NCBI RefSeq assembly: GCF_050496765.1
Contig: NZ_JBNWEO010000019.1
Span: forward strand, 119,314-183,313
Direction: 5' to 3'
Length of the DNA: 64,000 nt
From: JAEVLT01 sp050496765
GTDB lineage: Bacteria > Bacillota > Bacilli > Bacillales > Cytobacillaceae
The translations under genes were made by a program, and so were the position numbers. Below are positions 42,492-51,743 of this stretch, in pieces (within the stretch, counting starts at the first letter, position 1; each line of letters opens with the position of its first letter). The notes under the pieces were generated by a model. The model saw only the letters and a list, made by a program, of their open reading frames with translations, did no database searches and was not told the origin of the DNA.

Positions 42492-43322
42492 TCATCCCTT
42501 TACTCCCGTCAGCGTGATTCCTTCAACAATTTGCCGCTGGAAGAGGAGGAAGACGATCACCATGGGCAAAACGGCCAGCGTACTCATCCCCATAATGGTA
42601 TTCCATTGGATGCCGCCGCTATCGCCCGTTGCGTAAAGAGAAATGCCGACCGGAAGCGTCCTCATACTATCAGTCGAGGTAACAATCACCGGCCACAGAT
42701 AGGCATTCCAATTTCCTAAAAACGTTATGATCCCGAGCGCCGACAAGGCTGGTTTCACTTGGGGAATCGCAATCCGCCACCAGATTTTAAACTCGCTCAT
42801 GCCATCCATTCTTGCCGCATCAAGAAGATCATCGGGGATGCCCAACATAAATTGCCTCATCAAAAAGACCCCAAACGCTTCAATCAGTCCCGGGAACATG
42901 ATTCCCAAATAGCTGTCAATCAAGTTTACCTTTGTCCCCATCACATACCATGGAATCACCAACATTTCCGTTGGGATCATCAGCGTACTTAAAATTAAAA
43001 TAAAAATAATCTTAACGCCCGGGAATTTATATTTTGCCAATGTATAACCAACAAGCGAATTAAAAATTAAGCAGCTTACCGTCACAATCAAACCGACGAG
43101 AAGACTGTTCCAATACCATTTTAAAAAATCAGTTTCCTGCAAAATAAATTGATAGGCTGAAAAATCAATTTTTTTCGGCCAAAAAGAAAAACGATAAAAG
43201 TCTGGCAAACTTTTAAGCGATGAGAGAATCATCCAAAGAAACGGGAAGGCCACCACCATTACACCAGCAATCAGAACTAGATGAATACAAAGTTCCAGCC
43301 CTTTAAATTTCCGGTTATTCAA
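42492..43322 (-). CDS. CUT1-type sugar ABC transporter permease (MalG-like)
   Basis: Membrane permease of 276 residues with six helices. DAARMDGMSEFKIWWRIAIPQVKPALSA near residue 170 is the EAA loop and the C-terminal LLFQRQIVEGITLTGVKG is the usual MalG-type end. Last gene of an operon that begins with an ArgH-like lyase. No ATPase is encoded here, so a shared MsmX-type ATPase is presumed. Confidence 0.9.
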   Translation of the reverse strand: MNNRKFKGLELCIHLVLIAGVMVVAFPFLWMILSSLKSLPDFYRFSFWPKKIDFSAYQFILQETDFLKWYWNSLLVGLIVTVSCLIFNSLVGYTLAKYKFPGVKIIFILILSTLMIPTEMLVIPWYVMGTKVNLIDSYLGIMFPGLIEAFGVFLMRQFMLGIPDDLLDAARMDGMSEFKIWWRIAIPQVKPALSALGIITFLGNWNAYLWPVIVTSTDSMRTLPVGISLYATGDSGGIQWNTIMGMSTLAVLPMVIVFLLFQRQIVEGITLTGVKG

Positions 43323-43336
43323 CTTGTTCCCACCCC

Positions 43337-44254
43337 CTAATATTCATAGTTTTTGTTAAGAATTTTAATTTGCAAAAGCGTAATCAATAAAATCACGATA
43401 AATAAGACAACGGCAACGGCTGAAGCATACTCCATATTAAAGTCCTGGAATGCATTTTTATACATATAGATCACGACACTAATCGTACTGTTCAACGGGC
43501 CCCCGGCACTTGCTCCGCTGCTCGCTGTGAGATTTTGTATTTGCGTGAAGGTTTGCAATGCTTGGATGACGCCTGTGACTGCCAGGAAGACAATGGTTGG
43601 ATTGAGCAAAGGGAATGTGATTTTCCAAAATAATTGCCATCTTCCTGCACCGTCTATTTTTGCGGCTTCATAAAAATGTTTCGGAATCGATTGAAGGCCA
43701 GCCATAAAGATTAGCATGCTAAAACCCATTGTTTGCCAAATCATGACGGCGGAGATACAGAATAGCGCCAGCTTCGGATCGGACAACCAATTTTGCGGCG
43801 GAATGCCAAACCAACCAATAAATTCATTGAGGAAGCCGGTATTTGGGTCAAACATCAGCCGCCACACCCAGCTGACGGCAACAACTGAAGTGATATAGGG
43901 CAAAAAGTAAACCATTCGATAGAACCAGCGAAAATGATGGATGCGTTCAATTGCCAGAGCAATCAGCAAGCCAAACGCCATTTGCAATGGCACCGTAATG
44001 ATAACGTATTTTGCCGTGTTCCACACTGATTTCCAAAAAACTTGATCGTTAAATAATTGCTGATAGTTTTCAAGCGTAAAACCCGAACCATTTTGCGGTG
44101 AAAAGGACATTGAAAAAGCGTATAGAGTTGGATAAATTCGGATCGTGAGAAAAAATAACAGGGGAACGGTTAAAAACGTATAGGCAACGAGCGTTCTCCT
44201 TGTTTTCAGCTTGATAGGGCTTCTTTTTTGCCCAAATACAGTTGAATGTTCCAA
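43337..44254 (-). CDS. CUT1-type sugar ABC transporter permease (MalF-like)
   Basis: Membrane permease of 305 residues, six helices, with YEAAKIDGAGRWQLFWKITFPLLNPT near residue 193 as EAA loop. It lies between the binding-protein gene and the second permease, 14 bases upstream of the latter. Substrate should follow the binding protein and the lyase encoded upstream, and is unknown. Confidence 0.9.
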   Translation of the reverse strand: MEHSTVFGQKRSPIKLKTRRTLVAYTFLTVPLLFFLTIRIYPTLYAFSMSFSPQNGSGFTLENYQQLFNDQVFWKSVWNTAKYVIITVPLQMAFGLLIALAIERIHHFRWFYRMVYFLPYITSVVAVSWVWRLMFDPNTGFLNEFIGWFGIPPQNWLSDPKLALFCISAVMIWQTMGFSMLIFMAGLQSIPKHFYEAAKIDGAGRWQLFWKITFPLLNPTIVFLAVTGVIQALQTFTQIQNLTASSGASAGGPLNSTISVVIYMYKNAFQDFNMEYASAVAVVLFIVILLITLLQIKILNKNYEY

Positions 44255-44280
44255 TAAATAAAGCCTCCTTTCCTGCCTTT

Positions 44281-44312
44281 AAAAAAGGGGCGGTCTACTA
44301 AGTACACCGCCC
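44281..44312 (-). terminator. Intra-operon hairpin between binding protein and permeases
   Basis: Minus strand GGGCGGT-11 nt-ACCGCCC followed by C and T6. Probably a partial terminator. Confidence 0.7.
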
Positions 44313-44322
44313 GAAAGTTCCA

Positions 44323-45624
44323 TTACTGATTTTTAAAATAAGCATCCCGTATTTTTTGCTGTTCTTTCACAAGGTTTTCAAAGGTTTGATCAATTGGCTC
44401 ATTGCTTAGTAAAATTTTATCGATATGCGCGGACATGGAGTCGCGTTCCTTTGGTTCATCAACAAAGAAGGTCGCATGGGCACTCTTTAAACCTTGAACA
44501 AATGGACCGTAAATTGGATCCTTGCTGATCGATTGATCGGCTGCAAAAGAAGCATCCGCAGGCAATTCGCCGACATTTTTCAGCCAGTCTTTTTGCGTTT
44601 CTTCCGAAGTGAGGAATTTTAGAAACTTCTCGGCCGCTTTCAGTTTTTCTCCTTGAACCCCTTTGGCAATCCCGTTGGTCCAATAGGAGCCAAAGTTGGA
44701 TTCTAAACCGCCTGGTTCTTTGACCGGAAGAGTTGTCACACCCCAATTAAACTTAGCAGCATCCTTTACGGCAGCAATGTCAAAGGAACCATCAATCATC
44801 ATTCCTGCTTTTCCTGCCTTAAAGGCTGTATTGTACTCTTGAAGGAACGTCGGCTCGCCAATTTTCTCCTTCTTCGTCATGTTCACCCAATAGGTGAACG
44901 CTTCAAGGCCTTTTGATGAAGAGTTCCACAAAACCCTTTTCCCATCCGGACTAAACGGCTCTACGCCCCATTGTCTAAGCAAAACCTCTTCAAACGCATG
45001 ATAGCCTTGGCCATTAACATCCCAGGCAAAGCCTTCCTGTTCCAGTTTTCCATTCGCTTTTCTTTTTGTTATTTTCTTCGCATCCTGGATCAGCTCATCC
45101 CATGTTTTCGGCGGTGTGTTGGGATCAAGTCCCGCTTCTTTAAATAAGTCCTTGTTCCAGAAAAGGGCAAGGGAGCGAACGGCAATTGGCAGAGTATAAT
45201 ATTTCCCGTCAATTTTTGATGCCTGGATCATCGGAATGTATTTTTTTTCAATCTCAGCCGTGCTCATGAAGTCTTGCGGAATCGGCTGCAAGTACCCTTG
45301 TTTCACATATTGCGAAAGCCAGCCGTAATAGAGATTGAGTATATCTGGTCCTTTGCCGGCATGCATCGCCGCGGAAACTTTTTGGTTGTATTGATCATAT
45401 GGAAAGTCTTGGGCAACAACTTTGATATTCGGATTCTCTGCTTCAAATTTTTTAATGAGACTCTTGATTTCCGTTACCTTTGCCGGGAACGTGTATTGCC
45501 AATAGGTGATGGTTGTAACGTTTGAATTTGTACTTGACGATTTGCTGTTGCTGCTGCACCCGGCAAGCGCAGTAATGCTGATGACCATCACCACGATAAA
45601 GATACTGAAAAATCTCTTTTTCAT
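44323..45624 (-). CDS. Extracellular solute-binding lipoprotein (family 1, CUT1)
   Basis: Binding protein of 433 residues. Lipobox ALAGC gives a lipidated cysteine near residue 22, followed by a Ser/Asn-rich linker. TITYWQYTFPAKVTEIKSLIKKFEAENPNIKVV and GPDILNLYYGWLSQYVKQG are typical of family 1 sugar-binding proteins. AAGGGGGA precedes the ATG. It lies 37 bases downstream of the ArgH-like gene on the same strand. A carbohydrate or sugar-like conjugate is expected. Confidence 0.88.
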   Translation of the reverse strand: MKKRFFSIFIVVMVISITALAGCSSNSKSSSTNSNVTTITYWQYTFPAKVTEIKSLIKKFEAENPNIKVVAQDFPYDQYNQKVSAAMHAGKGPDILNLYYGWLSQYVKQGYLQPIPQDFMSTAEIEKKYIPMIQASKIDGKYYTLPIAVRSLALFWNKDLFKEAGLDPNTPPKTWDELIQDAKKITKRKANGKLEQEGFAWDVNGQGYHAFEEVLLRQWGVEPFSPDGKRVLWNSSSKGLEAFTYWVNMTKKEKIGEPTFLQEYNTAFKAGKAGMMIDGSFDIAAVKDAAKFNWGVTTLPVKEPGGLESNFGSYWTNGIAKGVQGEKLKAAEKFLKFLTSEETQKDWLKNVGELPADASFAADQSISKDPIYGPFVQGLKSAHATFFVDEPKERDSMSAHIDKILLSNEPIDQTFENLVKEQQKIRDAYFKNQ

Positions 45625-45661
45625 GTAAAATTCCCCCTTTAAAAATTGGCTGGTTTTCTCT

Positions 45662-47170
45662 TTATTGATCCCGTTCCCATGTTTGCGTTAGTATGTCAAG
45701 CTGTCCCACACAGTCATTGACGCGATGGATTTCATTTTCCAATTGATGAATGGTTTCTCTTAGGGATTTCTTTCGTTCAGCGATTCCCCGTTCAATTTCC
45801 TTCGGCGCCGTGCCTCCGGGAAGCGAGCGAATTTCAATAAAATGTTCTGGATCCATTGCTGTCCGGATGACTTCTGCGGATACATGTAAACGTTTGCCAA
45901 TTATCGACTCTGCTGCTTCATCGACAAGTGCCGTTGTGATTTGGTCAGCTGTCAACCCTTTGGCTATTGCCAATTTCACCACTTTGCTTGTAATGGCATG
46001 GGCGGTTCGGAAAGGAATATGTGTTTCCCGGAACAGGGTATCCGCCAATTCCGTTACAGAGGCGAAGCTTTCTCTCGCCCTTTTTTTCAACATTTCTTCA
46101 TTGACTTCCAGCGTTCCAACAACCGCACTTGTTAAGCGAAAAATTTGATCAATCAGCCTTAATCCTTTCCATAAATACGGCTGCAGATCATCCTCTGTAT
46201 CGTTGATATCCCCATACGGCGTATTATGCAGCATTTGCAAAACAGTTTGCGCATTTCCTGCACCGCTTGAGCCCAATGCCCGGATATGTTCCAGCGATAC
46301 CGGGTTGCGCTTTTGCGGCATGATGGAGCTTGTTTGCACAAATGGATCCGCAATTCTTACCGCTGAAAATTCTTGCGTGCTCCATAAAAGCAGATCTTGG
46401 GAAAAGCGACCAAGGTTGATAAACGCCAATTGCATGGCCGCAGCCATTTCACCCAAATAATCGGCGCCAGCGATCGCGTCGTAAGCATTTTTCACCAAGC
46501 CGGAAAAGCCTAAAAGCTCAGCTACCCGCAAGCGATTAATTGGAAATCCGGTTGTTGTTAATGCTGCTGCGCCAAGGGGACTGGTATTGCAAGTTTCATA
46601 GGCCGCTTTTAGTCTTTTAATGTCACGGTGGACCACATCGTACATTCCGAGCACATAATGTGAAAAAGCCATTGGCTGCGCCTGTTGTGTATGGGTATGG
46701 CCTAAAACAACTGTATCCTTGTATGTTTCAGCTGTGTCCAGTAGTGTTTCTTGAAAAGCAAGTACCGATTTTAACGCCTTTTGGAGCTTGCGGCGAAGCA
46801 CCATTCGATACATCGCGACTCCCATATCATTCCGGCTCCGCGCAAGATGCAAGCTCCCCCCTGCTTCACCCGCAATCTCAATGATCTTGCTTTCAACCAA
46901 AAAGAACAGATCCTCGTATTGGCCGGTGTAGGTGGACTCTTTAATTGCCTGGATGTCCAATGAACGGATCCCTTCCATAATTCTGGCTGCTTCTTTTTCG
47001 GAAAGAAGGGATTGTTCAACCAGCATAATCAGATGGGCTTTATGGATGGCAATCATCGGCTCAAGCAGCACATGCTTTGCATTTTCATAAGCCGGTGCTA
47101 AAACAACTTCCGAATACGTGGCGCCAGGAAAGTTTGTTCCTTCCATTTTAAAAATACGATCCCTATGCAT
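45662..47170 (-). CDS. Argininosuccinate lyase family protein (paralogue, substrate unknown)
   Basis: Fumarase/aspartase superfamily enzyme of 502 residues, longer than the usual ~460 of ArgH. Signature SSIMPQKRNPVSLE (near residue 285, catalytic serine loop) and the first two conserved regions, LHLARSRNDMGVAMYR and GHTHTQQAQPMAF, are present, so a beta-elimination releasing a fumarate-like product is likely. No argG or other arginine gene adjoins; instead it heads an operon with a CUT1 importer. It probably cleaves an imported N-succinyl-type or similar adduct. AAAGGGG precedes the ATG. Specific substrate not deducible. Confidence 0.82.
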   Translation of the reverse strand: MHRDRIFKMEGTNFPGATYSEVVLAPAYENAKHVLLEPMIAIHKAHLIMLVEQSLLSEKEAARIMEGIRSLDIQAIKESTYTGQYEDLFFLVESKIIEIAGEAGGSLHLARSRNDMGVAMYRMVLRRKLQKALKSVLAFQETLLDTAETYKDTVVLGHTHTQQAQPMAFSHYVLGMYDVVHRDIKRLKAAYETCNTSPLGAAALTTTGFPINRLRVAELLGFSGLVKNAYDAIAGADYLGEMAAAMQLAFINLGRFSQDLLLWSTQEFSAVRIADPFVQTSSIMPQKRNPVSLEHIRALGSSGAGNAQTVLQMLHNTPYGDINDTEDDLQPYLWKGLRLIDQIFRLTSAVVGTLEVNEEMLKKRARESFASVTELADTLFRETHIPFRTAHAITSKVVKLAIAKGLTADQITTALVDEAAESIIGKRLHVSAEVIRTAMDPEHFIEIRSLPGGTAPKEIERGIAERKKSLRETIHQLENEIHRVNDCVGQLDILTQTWERDQ

Positions 47171-47267
47171 AACATAGCCCCTTTATTTCAGTGAATAGTC
47201 TGTCTTAAAAATGGAGATTAGTAAATCATATTAGCTTTGTCGGTTTATTTAGAACCTTATTTTCGAC

Positions 47268-47378
47268 GTGAATGAGGCGGATTCCGCCGTTTTTATGCTT
47301 TTTCTCGCCTTGCTTATGCGGAATTCCGCCTTCATTTCCCTTTTTTCCGCCTACATCCCACGGAATTCCGCCTTCATC
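47268..47378. repeat. 21-bp tandem array F (TTCCGCC anchor)
   Basis: Minus-strand GGCGGAA anchors; on the plus strand the CCGCC ends fall at 47288, 47309 (CGCC), 47330, 47351 and 47372, exactly 21 bp apart. It is the same anchor as array E in the opposite orientation. It lies in the promoter gap of the ArgH-like operon, between that operon and the sacA terminator. Confidence 0.9.
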
Positions 47379-47379
47379 A

Positions 47380-47420
47380 AAAAAAGGCAACGGCCTCCAT
47401 AAAAGGAGACTGTTGCCTTC
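47380..47420 (-). terminator. Terminator of the sucrose operon
   Basis: Minus strand GGCAACAG-CTCC / GGAGGCCGTTGCC stem followed by T6, just past the sacA stop. Confidence 0.85.
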
Positions 47421-47421
47421 T

Positions 47422-48891
47422 TTACACTTCAAATTTTACCGCACACAGATTCGCCTTTCCACCTGTTGCAAAAAAACGAATTCCATGGCTGTCTTCTTTT
47501 GGAAAAATACGGCTCGTAAATACTTCTTCGCCGTCATTGATAAAAATCTCGACTGAAGAAACATCGACAAACAAATGGAATTTGATTACTGGCGCATCAA
47601 GTGAACATTTGCGAACCGTTCCGTAATCCTCTCCAACCACTTCTCCAGAATTCGTCCGATCCAGAATGACCTTTTTCTGAACAGCATCATACTGAACCAC
47701 CGTTTTCTCGTCCTTTCCCACTCGAAACTCAATACCAAATTTGCTTGCATCAAAATCTGCAAATTCCGCAATCAACTCATAGGCAGTTCCTGAAAACCCG
47801 GCAAACCCCCTACTTTCATCGGCAAGAACTGCATTCGCTTCATATTGCTGTCCCCGCAATGTTTGCAATTCTTTCACCGGCTGTTGGATCAATTTCCCCT
47901 CTTTAATCGACAGTTCCCTTGGCAATGTCAAACAATGGGCCCAGCCATTTTTATCGGTAGGGTATTCAATTTCCGGAAGTCCCATCCATCCGACTAAAAT
48001 CCGCCGGCCATCCGGATTCACCATTGTTTGGGGAGCATAAAAATCAAACCCGCGATCAAGCTCGTAAAACGATCCGTGCGACAACGACAATTGGTTCGGA
48101 ACGAGCTGACTGCCAAGTACATAGCCAGATTGATAAATATTTTCAAATTGATCGCCCTTAGGCTCGATTCCTTGCGGTGAAAAAATGAGGACCCCTTTAT
48201 CCTGCAATGTGAAATAATCCGGACATTCCCACATGTAGCCGAAATTTTCAAGACTTGTACTGATTTCGCCGGCAAATGCCCAATGAAGCAAGTCTTCTGA
48301 ACGATATAGCACAACACAGCCTGTTTCATTCAACCGCTGGGCACCAATCACGGCAAAAAATTCATTGCCCTCTTTCCAGATTTTTGGATCGCGAAAATGA
48401 TCCGTATAACCTGCAGGGACTCTGTCAATAACCGGCCGTTCCAGCTTCACAATTTCCCCCGATTGATCCATAATCGCCATACATTGAAACGGGTGTCTAA
48501 CCCAATTGTCATCACGCGTGTTGCCTGTGTACAATAAATACAATTTTCCTTCATGCTCAATCGCACTTCCAGAATAGGCACCATGACTATCATACGCAGT
48601 GGTTGGTTCAATGCCGATGCCAACATTTTCCCAATGAACAAGGTCTTTTGATTTCGTATGGTACCAGTACTTTAAACCGTGTACAGGCCCTAGCGGGAAC
48701 CATTGATAAAACAAATGATACTCTCCGTTAAAATAGGAAAAGCCATTCGGATCATTCAAAAGACCCGTTTCAGGCTGAATGTGGTAGGATTGCCGCCACT
48801 TACACCCGTTTACTTCCGACCGCAGTTTTAAAAGTTCTTCCTGACTTGCCTCTTCAATCCGGCGGTAACGCTTCTCTTTTGTCCAAATCAT
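47422..48891 (-). CDS. sacA: Sucrose-6-phosphate hydrolase (GH32)
   Basis: Cytoplasmic GH32 enzyme of 489 residues cleaving sucrose-6-phosphate to glucose-6-phosphate and fructose. LLNDPNGFSYFNGEYHLFYQ near residue 44 carries the nucleophile aspartate, FRDPKIW the transition-state aspartate, and MWECPDYF the acid/base glutamate. A C-terminal beta-sandwich follows (SSVEIFINDGEEVFTSRIFP). Second gene after the sucrose PTS permease, under the LacI-type repressor encoded upstream. Confidence 0.93.
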   Translation of the reverse strand: MIWTKEKRYRRIEEASQEELLKLRSEVNGCKWRQSYHIQPETGLLNDPNGFSYFNGEYHLFYQWFPLGPVHGLKYWYHTKSKDLVHWENVGIGIEPTTAYDSHGAYSGSAIEHEGKLYLLYTGNTRDDNWVRHPFQCMAIMDQSGEIVKLERPVIDRVPAGYTDHFRDPKIWKEGNEFFAVIGAQRLNETGCVVLYRSEDLLHWAFAGEISTSLENFGYMWECPDYFTLQDKGVLIFSPQGIEPKGDQFENIYQSGYVLGSQLVPNQLSLSHGSFYELDRGFDFYAPQTMVNPDGRRILVGWMGLPEIEYPTDKNGWAHCLTLPRELSIKEGKLIQQPVKELQTLRGQQYEANAVLADESRGFAGFSGTAYELIAEFADFDASKFGIEFRVGKDEKTVVQYDAVQKKVILDRTNSGEVVGEDYGTVRKCSLDAPVIKFHLFVDVSSVEIFINDGEEVFTSRIFPKEDSHGIRFFATGGKANLCAVKFEV

Positions 48892-48953
48892 AGTTGCCTA
48901 ACTCCTTTACGGAATAAAGGAGAATCGACTGATTCCCCTTTCAATTTGATCGA

Positions 48954-50402
48954 TTATGCCGCTTTATTTTCTACCTCAACAGCATTTTTTTTTGCGTTTC
49001 TTTTGGCTAACACAAGGGTCATTGTAAAAGCAACCACAATGGAGATAGCCATTCCAATAACATAGTAGAGGATCTCGCCCGGCTTAATGGAAATAATTCC
49101 CGGAAGACCCGCCGCTCCTAAGGCAACTGCCTTTACCTTAAAGAAAGTAATGAAGGCAGAAGCGATGCCGGCGCCAATGATCGCTCCAAAAAATGGATAC
49201 CGCAGTTTTAAGTTCACACCGAACATGGCAGGCTCCGTAATTCCTAACAGTGCGGAAATCCCGGATGCTGATGCAAGGCTCTTCATTTTTTTATCTTTCG
49301 TAATCAACAATACAGCAAGAGTTGCAGCACCTTGCGCTACATTGGACATCGCTGCAATCGGGAACAGGAATGAACCTCCTGTCTTAGCAATATCTGAGAT
49401 TAATTGAGTTTCAACAGCAATAAAGCTTTGATGCATACCGGTAATAACAATTGGCGCATAGAAGAAACCAAAGATTCCGCCGCCAACAAATCCAGTTGTG
49501 TTGTAAAGCCAAACGATTCCATCTGTGAAAAGGTTCCCGGCACTTCTTGTAATCGGACCCACAATCGTGAACGTAAGTGCGGCTGTTACGAGAATCGATA
49601 GCAATGGTGTTAATAAATTATCCAAGGCAGATGGCGTAATTTTCCGCAACCCAATTTCAATTTTTGCTAGAATGAAAGAAGATGCTAGAACAGGAAGAAC
49701 CGTTCCTTGATAGCCAACCTTTTCAATCGAAAAGCCAAGAATATTCCATACAGGTACCTTGTGTTCGACTAATGCCGCACCATAGCCATAGGCATTTAAC
49801 AAATCAGGGTGAACCATAATCATACCGAGTGCAGCCCCTAAAAATGGGTTTCCGCCAAACCGCTTCGTTGCGGAAAAACCGATCAGCACCGGCAAGAAGA
49901 CAAAGGCCGCGTTGGCAAATGTATTAATCATCGCTGCTAAGTCAGCAATTCCAGGGTTTGCGTCAATCAATGATTTTCCGGCAATAAATAGATCTTTTGC
50001 TGTTAGCAAGTTGTTCAGACCCATCAATAGACCGCCGGCAACGATGGCTGGAATAATCGGGACAAAAATATCAGAAAGCAATTTAACAAGCTGCAAAAGC
50101 GGATTTTGTTTTTTCGCACTGGCACTTTTAACTTCACTTGTCGACATTTCGTTAATTCCGACAAGCTGTATAAATTGTTTGTATACTTCATTGACAATGC
50201 CAGAACCTAAAATAATTTGAAATTGTCCTCCTGTTGAAAAAGTTCCTTTGACAAGTTCCATATTATCTAATGCAGCTTGATCAATTTGATCTTCATCATG
50301 TAAAACCAACCGAAGTCGCGTTGCACAATGTGCAGCAGCTGAAACGTTTTCTTTTCCGCCAATCGCCTCTAAAATGGCTTGTGCACTTTCTTTGTAATTC
50401 AT
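48954..50402 (-). CDS. sacP: Sucrose-specific PTS enzyme IIBC
   Basis: PTS permease of 482 residues. The N-terminal EIIB domain (about 1-80) has the phosphorylatable cysteine in AAHCATRLRL; a linker of charged residues leads to the EIIC membrane domain with about ten helices (FVPIIPAIVAGGLLMGLNNLL, then GITEPAMFGVNLK). No EIIA domain is fused; a separate EIIA lies at 51785. ATG 50402 has GGAG at 7 bases. Imports and phosphorylates sucrose. Repressor sites GGAACCGGTTCC lie upstream. Confidence 0.92.
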   Translation of the reverse strand: MNYKESAQAILEAIGGKENVSAAAHCATRLRLVLHDEDQIDQAALDNMELVKGTFSTGGQFQIILGSGIVNEVYKQFIQLVGINEMSTSEVKSASAKKQNPLLQLVKLLSDIFVPIIPAIVAGGLLMGLNNLLTAKDLFIAGKSLIDANPGIADLAAMINTFANAAFVFLPVLIGFSATKRFGGNPFLGAALGMIMVHPDLLNAYGYGAALVEHKVPVWNILGFSIEKVGYQGTVLPVLASSFILAKIEIGLRKITPSALDNLLTPLLSILVTAALTFTIVGPITRSAGNLFTDGIVWLYNTTGFVGGGIFGFFYAPIVITGMHQSFIAVETQLISDIAKTGGSFLFPIAAMSNVAQGAATLAVLLITKDKKMKSLASASGISALLGITEPAMFGVNLKLRYPFFGAIIGAGIASAFITFFKVKAVALGAAGLPGIISIKPGEILYYVIGMAISIVVAFTMTLVLAKRNAKKNAVEVENKAA

Positions 50403-50438
50403 CTTCATTCTCCTTTTTAATTTGACCTTCATGCTATA

Positions 50439-50540
50439 TGGTACCGGTTCCAAACAAATCGTTAAAAACTCTCTATTAAAAATAGCTTGGTTTTAGGAAC
50501 CGGTTCCAATTGATTCAAAAGAAAAGTGGAACCGATTCCA
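50439..50540 (-). promoter_or_regulatory. Three LacI-type operators upstream of sacP
   Basis: GGTACCGGTTCC (50440-50451), GGAACCGGTTCC (50496-50507, perfect palindrome) and TGGAACCGATTCCA (50527-50540). All share the GGAACCG half-site typical of sucrose-repressor operators and lie between the repressor gene stop and sacP. Confidence 0.8.
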
Positions 50541-50546
50541 CTTGCA

Positions 50547-51545
50547 TTATAAACCACGAGCAACTATATTGTCAACGCTTTCCCGTTTCGTAATTTTATA
50601 CTTTGATAGAATGACCGGAGCGATGGTTTGGCCATTAAGCAGTTTCACCATACTTTGCGCCGCAATCTTTCCCGCATCCGCGTAAAAAAATTTCACGGTT
50701 GTTAAACTGGGGTGAATGATTTCGGTAACATCGTAGCCGCCAAACCCGGTAATCGATAAATCGGCCGGCACCTTGATTCCTTTTAAATGAGTAGCTTTGA
50801 TCGCACCAAGGGCAATATTGTCGGTTGCACAGACTAAAACTGTAGGATGAAATTCATCAATGATCGAAGGCACCTTTTCGATCGCTTCATCAATTTTAAA
50901 GCTTGTCTCGTAAAATTTTACTTCACAATCATCCACTTCTTCAAGCGCCCGTTTAAACCCTTCCTTTCGCCTTACCCCCACGGCAATATCCTTTTCCGTT
51001 ACGCCTAAAAAAGCAATTTTGCGGTGGCCGTTGGCAAGGATATATCTTCCCAATTCATAGGCGGCATCATAATCGTTGTGAATGACACTAAAAACATCCT
51101 CGTGCTGCTGGCCGACAAGCAATACAGGGATTTGCAGCTGTTCAAATGCTTCTAAATGGGCATCGGTTATTTGTGTTGCAAGCAAAATAATCCCAGCCAC
51201 CTTTTGCCTTGCCATGCTATAGATATTTTCAATTTCCCGCTCCAAATCTTGGCTAGTATTGGAAATGAGCATTTGGTAGTTGAGCTCTCTTAATTGCTCA
51301 TCAATGCCAATCAATGTTTGCGATGTTGCAAACGAATCAAGACGCGGGACAATCGTTCCAATAATAGTTGGCTTTTTTGCTTTTAAGCTTTGGGCAAAAG
51401 TATTTGGGATATAGCCTGTTTCTTTAATGACACGCTCAATCTTTTTTTTCGTGGCCTCGCCGACAGAACCGCCATTGAGGTAGCGCGAAACCGTGCTCTT
51501 GGCAACACCCGATAATTGGGCAATGTCGGAAATTGTTTTTATCAT
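50547..51545 (-). CDS. scrR: LacI family sucrose operon repressor
   Basis: LacI/GalR regulator of 332 residues. The helix-turn-helix TISDIAQLSGVAKSTVSRYLNGG is at residues 3-25, followed by hinge and a periplasmic-binding-like sensor domain (CATDNIALGAIKATHLKG; ITGFGGYD). It sits between sacPA and the EIIA gene, both of which carry GGAACCGGTT-type operators, making it the likely local repressor, relieved by a sucrose-derived ligand. The 239-bp gap to the EIIA gene holds the regulatory sites and a weak cre-like sequence (51658-51671). Confidence 0.9.
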   Translation of the reverse strand: MIKTISDIAQLSGVAKSTVSRYLNGGSVGEATKKKIERVIKETGYIPNTFAQSLKAKKPTIIGTIVPRLDSFATSQTLIGIDEQLRELNYQMLISNTSQDLEREIENIYSMARQKVAGIILLATQITDAHLEAFEQLQIPVLLVGQQHEDVFSVIHNDYDAAYELGRYILANGHRKIAFLGVTEKDIAVGVRRKEGFKRALEEVDDCEVKFYETSFKIDEAIEKVPSIIDEFHPTVLVCATDNIALGAIKATHLKGIKVPADLSITGFGGYDVTEIIHPSLTTVKFFYADAGKIAAQSMVKLLNGQTIAPVILSKYKITKRESVDNIVARGL

Positions 51546-51743
51546 ACTCGGATCCTCATTCTTCTATACACATTCGAATTTTTCTACAAAGAACCGTTTG
51601 TTGGATTAACCAGGAGGTTCATGGGTATCTTAAGTATAAGATGAATTTTTTTTGCTCGAAAGAGTTTTCATTGAATTGCCATTGATTTCTTGGCAAGATA
51701 TTATTAAAATAATTTGGTGAGTTACTATCATTATATCAATGAA

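Noticed and set aside
51658..51671. CcpA cre site upstream of the EIIA gene
   Set aside because: CGAAAGAGTTTTCA lacks the central CG of cre boxes; noted only as cre-like.
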